Source of the DNA: Branchiostoma floridae | Taxonomy: Eukaryota > Chordata > Leptocardii > Amphioxiformes > Branchiostomatidae | Length of the DNA: 23,744 bases | Direction: 5' to 3' | Assembly (NCBI RefSeq): GCF_000003815.2 | Contig: NC_049987.1 | Location: 2,050,582-2,074,325, forward strand | Part shown: positions 21,437 to 23,744 of the stretch, piece by piece | How the letters are laid out: every line of letters begins with the position of its first letter | How positions within the stretch are numbered: the stretch's first letter is position 1 | The notes under the pieces: generated by a model | What the model was told of the DNA's origin: nothing | The model's database searches: none | What the model saw: the letters and a program-made list of their open reading frames with translations, nothing else | Made by a program: the position numbers and the translations under genes

Positions 21437-21471
21437 GCGCGCGCGCGCGTGTGTGTCGGGGGGGGGGGGGG
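21437..21471 (+). repeat. (GC)n-(GT)n-G14 low-complexity tract
   Basis: Alternating GC from 21437 to about 21449, then alternating GT to about 21456, then C and fourteen G (21458-21471). Alternating purine-pyrimidine DNA is Z-prone, and G14 can form quadruplex-type structures. Tract lengths may be misassembled. Confidence 0.95.
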
Positions 21472-21558
21472 CGTTCTGTTGCCCACTTTGCAAAAACAAC
21501 ATGTGGTTGCATAAAAGAAATATTTAGACCTGTTGCAAACCTCATTCCAAGGAAGTTT

Positions 21559-21681
21559 TACAGCTATCGGCTCCGTGTGTTTGTTGTTTACAGTATCTCT
21601 GTATGGAGCCCTAAACACCGATTTGTTGATGGTGACGTGAACCAAGTGTTACATTCATATAGCCCATGGAGCTGCTCGATC
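21559..21681 (+). repeat. 121-bp repeat family, first unit, running into a gap
   Basis: One nearly complete unit beginning cagctatcggctccgtgtgt, preceded by non-repeat DNA. It differs from the main array by a missing T in gtgttacattc and by gcccatgg for gcccgtgg. It is cut by the N gap, so it may be the left edge of the array or a detached unit. Confidence 0.9.
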
Positions 21682-22309
21682 NNNNNNNNNNNNNNNNNNN
21701 NNNNNNNNNNNNNNNNNNNNNNNNNNNNNNNNNNNNNNNNNNNNNNNNNNNNNNNNNNNNNNNNNNNNNNNNNNNNNNNNNNNNNNNNNNNNNNNNNNNN
21801 NNNNNNNNNNNNNNNNNNNNNNNNNNNNNNNNNNNNNNNNNNNNNNNNNNNNNNNNNNNNNNNNNNNNNNNNNNNNNNNNNNNNNNNNNNNNNNNNNNNN
21901 NNNNNNNNNNNNNNNNNNNNNNNNNNNNNNNNNNNNNNNNNNNNNNNNNNNNNNNNNNNNNNNNNNNNNNNNNNNNNNNNNNNNNNNNNNNNNNNNNNNN
22001 NNNNNNNNNNNNNNNNNNNNNNNNNNNNNNNNNNNNNNNNNNNNNNNNNNNNNNNNNNNNNNNNNNNNNNNNNNNNNNNNNNNNNNNNNNNNNNNNNNNN
22101 NNNNNNNNNNNNNNNNNNNNNNNNNNNNNNNNNNNNNNNNNNNNNNNNNNNNNNNNNNNNNNNNNNNNNNNNNNNNNNNNNNNNNNNNNNNNNNNNNNNN
22201 NNNNNNNNNNNNNNNNNNNNNNNNNNNNNNNNNNNNNNNNNNNNNNNNNNNNNNNNNNNNNNNNNNNNNNNNNNNNNNNNNNNNNNNNNNNNNNNNNNNN
22301 NNNNNNNNN
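21682..22309. other. Assembly gap (628 N)
   Basis: 628 N between a 121-bp unit and a unique fragment. It may contain more units. Confidence 0.98.
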
Positions 22310-22485
22310 ACCGTGACATCGTGCACACTGCAATCGTCCCTCAGAAAGACATCTGGAACCGCATAGTTCAACTTTTGAACTTTTATTCAGCCTGTCGGCC
22401 AAACTAGTTTCGCTATGTACAGATTCTTCAGTGGCTAGAGGCTAAATGACACAAGTACAGTGAAGTTTGCACTTATATACCTTTC
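22310..22485. other. Unassigned fragment between gap and 121-bp array
   Basis: About 176 bp unlike any repeat in the window. An open plus-strand frame runs from the gap to a stop near 22407 and encodes about 31 residues ending in SACRPN. The composition is compatible with an exon fragment, but there is no recognisable domain and no visible splice context. The DNA after the stop shows nothing. Confidence 0.4.
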
Positions 22486-23556
22486 CAGAGCTTTCGGCTC
22501 CGTGTGTTTGTTGTTTACAGTATCTCTGTAAAGAGCCCTAAACACCGATTTGTTAATAGTGACGTGAACCAAGTGTTTACATTCATATAGCCCGTGGAGT
22601 TGCTCGATCAGTTATCGGCTCCGTGTGTTTATTGTTTACAGTATCTCTGTATGGAGCCCTAAACACCGATTTGTTGATGGTGACGTGAACCAAGTGTTTA
22701 CATTCATATAGCCCGTGGAGTTGCTCAAACAGCTTTCGGCTCCGTGTGTTTGTTGTTTACAATCCCTGTATGGAGCCCTAAACACCGATTTGTTGATGGT
22801 GACGTGAACCAAGTGTTTACATTCATATAGCCCGTGGAGCTGCTCAAATAGCTATCGGCTCCGTGTGTTTGTTGTTTACAGTATCTCTGTATGGAGCCCT
22901 AAACACCGATTTGATGATGGTGACGTGAACCAAGTGTTTACATTTATATAGCCCGTGGAGCTGCTCAAACAGCTTTCGGCTCCGTGTGTTTGTTGTTTAC
23001 AATCCCTGTATGGAGCCCTAAACACCGATTTGTTGATGGTGACGTGAACCAAGTGTTTACATTCATATAGCCCGTGGAGCTGCTCAAATAGCTATCGGCT
23101 CCGTGTGTTTGTTGTTTACAGTATCTCTGTATGGAGCCCTAAACACCGATTTGATGATGGTGACGTGAACCAAGTGTTTACATTCATATAGCCCGTGGAG
23201 CTGCTCAAACAGCTTTCGGCTCCGTGTGTTTGTTGTTTACAGTATCTCTATATGGAGCCCTAAACACCGATTTGTTGATGGTGACGTGAACCAAGTGTTT
23301 ACAGTCATAACCCGTAGAGCGCTACTCAAACAGCCCTCTGTTACTGTATAGAGCGCTAAGACCAATTTGTTTTGGGTGACGTGAATCAAAAAACATTCAT
23401 AGCCCGTGTACCATGCTTTGCGTACAGCTGCTAGTTCAGTCCGATTGTTTGTCCTCTACGAGAGAACCTCCTCCATGTCGTACTAAAAATTCCATGAAGG
23501 TGACGAGAACCAAGTGTTTGTATTCATAGCGCATAGAGCTCGCACGGTGGAGCTGG
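22486..23556 (+). repeat. 121-bp tandem array with 240-bp dimeric higher-order repeat
   Basis: Unit starts marked by cggctccgtg fall at 22495, 22616, 22737, 22856, 22977, 23096 and 23217, with spacings of 121, 121, 119, 121, 119 and 121. The 119-bp form has acaatccctg where the 121-bp form has acagtatctctg, and the 121-bp partner also carries gatgatgg. The blocks 22737-22976 and 22977-23216 are thus near-identical 240-bp dimers. After about 23300 two further units are strongly decayed (about 23331-23418 and 23430-23556, still recognisable by gtgacgtgaa/gtgacgagaacc and attcatagc). Each good unit contains TGACGTGA and two TGTTTACA words. No frame is conserved. Confidence 0.93.
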
Positions 23557-23557
23557 A

Positions 23558-23627
23558 GGGCTGAACGAGCAACCTCCATGGAGGTCAGCTCTGTAGAGCT
23601 CCTCCATGGAGGTTGCTCGTGCAGCCC
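23558..23627. repeat. 27-bp-arm inverted repeat (long hairpin) at the array/satellite boundary
   Basis: Arm 1 at 23558-23584 (gggctgaacgagcaacc then tccatggagg) pairs with arm 2 at 23601-23627 (cctccatggagg then ttgctcgtgcagccc) at 26 of 27 positions, the exception being A against G near 23564. The 16-nt spacer itself holds agctct and agagct, which extend the stem to a two-base loop. Each arm contains the 12-bp palindrome CCTCCATGGAGG. Confidence 0.97.
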
Positions 23628-23633
23628 CTATTG

Positions 23634-23744
23634 AGCTCAAAAGGGCCTAAATCATCACTTTTAGACGAAATTACGGGGTGTAATGCATTACCAATGGCAT
23701 TTTTTTCAAAACTTTTTTTTTCACTGGTATTACACTTTTATAAG
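23634..23744. repeat. 206-bp satellite, third block, truncated by the window end
   Basis: Satellite resumes abruptly at agctcaaaagggcc, mid-unit, in the same orientation as the earlier blocks, and continues to the end of the window. It has near-consensus sequence apart from one extra G in cactggtatt. Confidence 0.95.

Larger units (their letters stand above)
18935..21558. other. Mosaic of diverged repeat modules, no gene seen
   Basis: About 2.6 kb of non-satellite DNA. It contains diverged direct duplications (19258-19347 with 19884-19970; 19521-19710 with 19971-20135; about 19120-19170 with 21490-21540) and an inverted module pair (19378-19520 with 21165-21342). It also has two hairpins (about 19919-19968 and 21050-21164), a 17-bp minisatellite, and G12 and G14 tracts. 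Short open frames on both strands share peptide strings only because they cross the same inverted modules. The stretches 18935-19118, 20136-20410 and 20566-21049 show nothing I recognise. The whole is probably the remains of several small non-autonomous elements. Confidence 0.65.

Overview
This window is repeat-dominated, gene-free eukaryotic DNA, most likely from an animal and plausibly a marine invertebrate. The organism call is inference from the large satellite array, the many short diverged repeat modules and the frequent TACATGTA-type words; no species can be named. No coding region can be supported. Every long reading frame is an N-gap artefact, lies inside a repeat, or shows no recognisable protein.

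Layout. (1) 1-10191: about 49 nearly identical head-to-tail copies of a 206-bp AT-rich satellite, broken by three assembly gaps. (2) 10192-16004: a 5,813-bp element inserted in one satellite unit. (3) 16005-18519: about 12 more satellite units in the same phase and orientation. (4) 18935-21558: a mosaic of diverged direct and inverted repeat modules, hairpins, a short minisatellite and G tracts. (5) 21559-23556: a second tandem family with a 121-bp unit, partly a 240-bp dimeric higher-order repeat, decaying at its right edge. (6) 23558-23627: a long hairpin. (7) 23634-23744: the 206-bp satellite again, same orientation.

The most notable object is the insertion. Its repeats are arranged A1 - interior 1 - B1A2 - interior 2 - B2, with A about 321 bp and B 302 bp. 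B1 and A2 abut, while A1 and B2 form the outer ends. This split-direct-repeat layout is the structural hallmark of PAT/Ngaro-type tyrosine-recombinase retrotransposons. There is no target-site duplication, and the T-tract lengths at the three junctions add up exactly as expected if a circle carrying the B-A junction recombined into the satellite's T-tract. The repeat copies differ at 2 of about 623 positions, so the insertion looks young. Neither interior shows gag, reverse transcriptase, RNase H or recombinase, so it would be non-autonomous and mobilised in trans. The main competing reading is two head-to-tail non-autonomous rolling-circle (Helentron-like) elements sharing their ends.

The runs of N fall mostly inside repeats. 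The sequence next to several of them carries extra indels, so single-base differences there should not be over-read.
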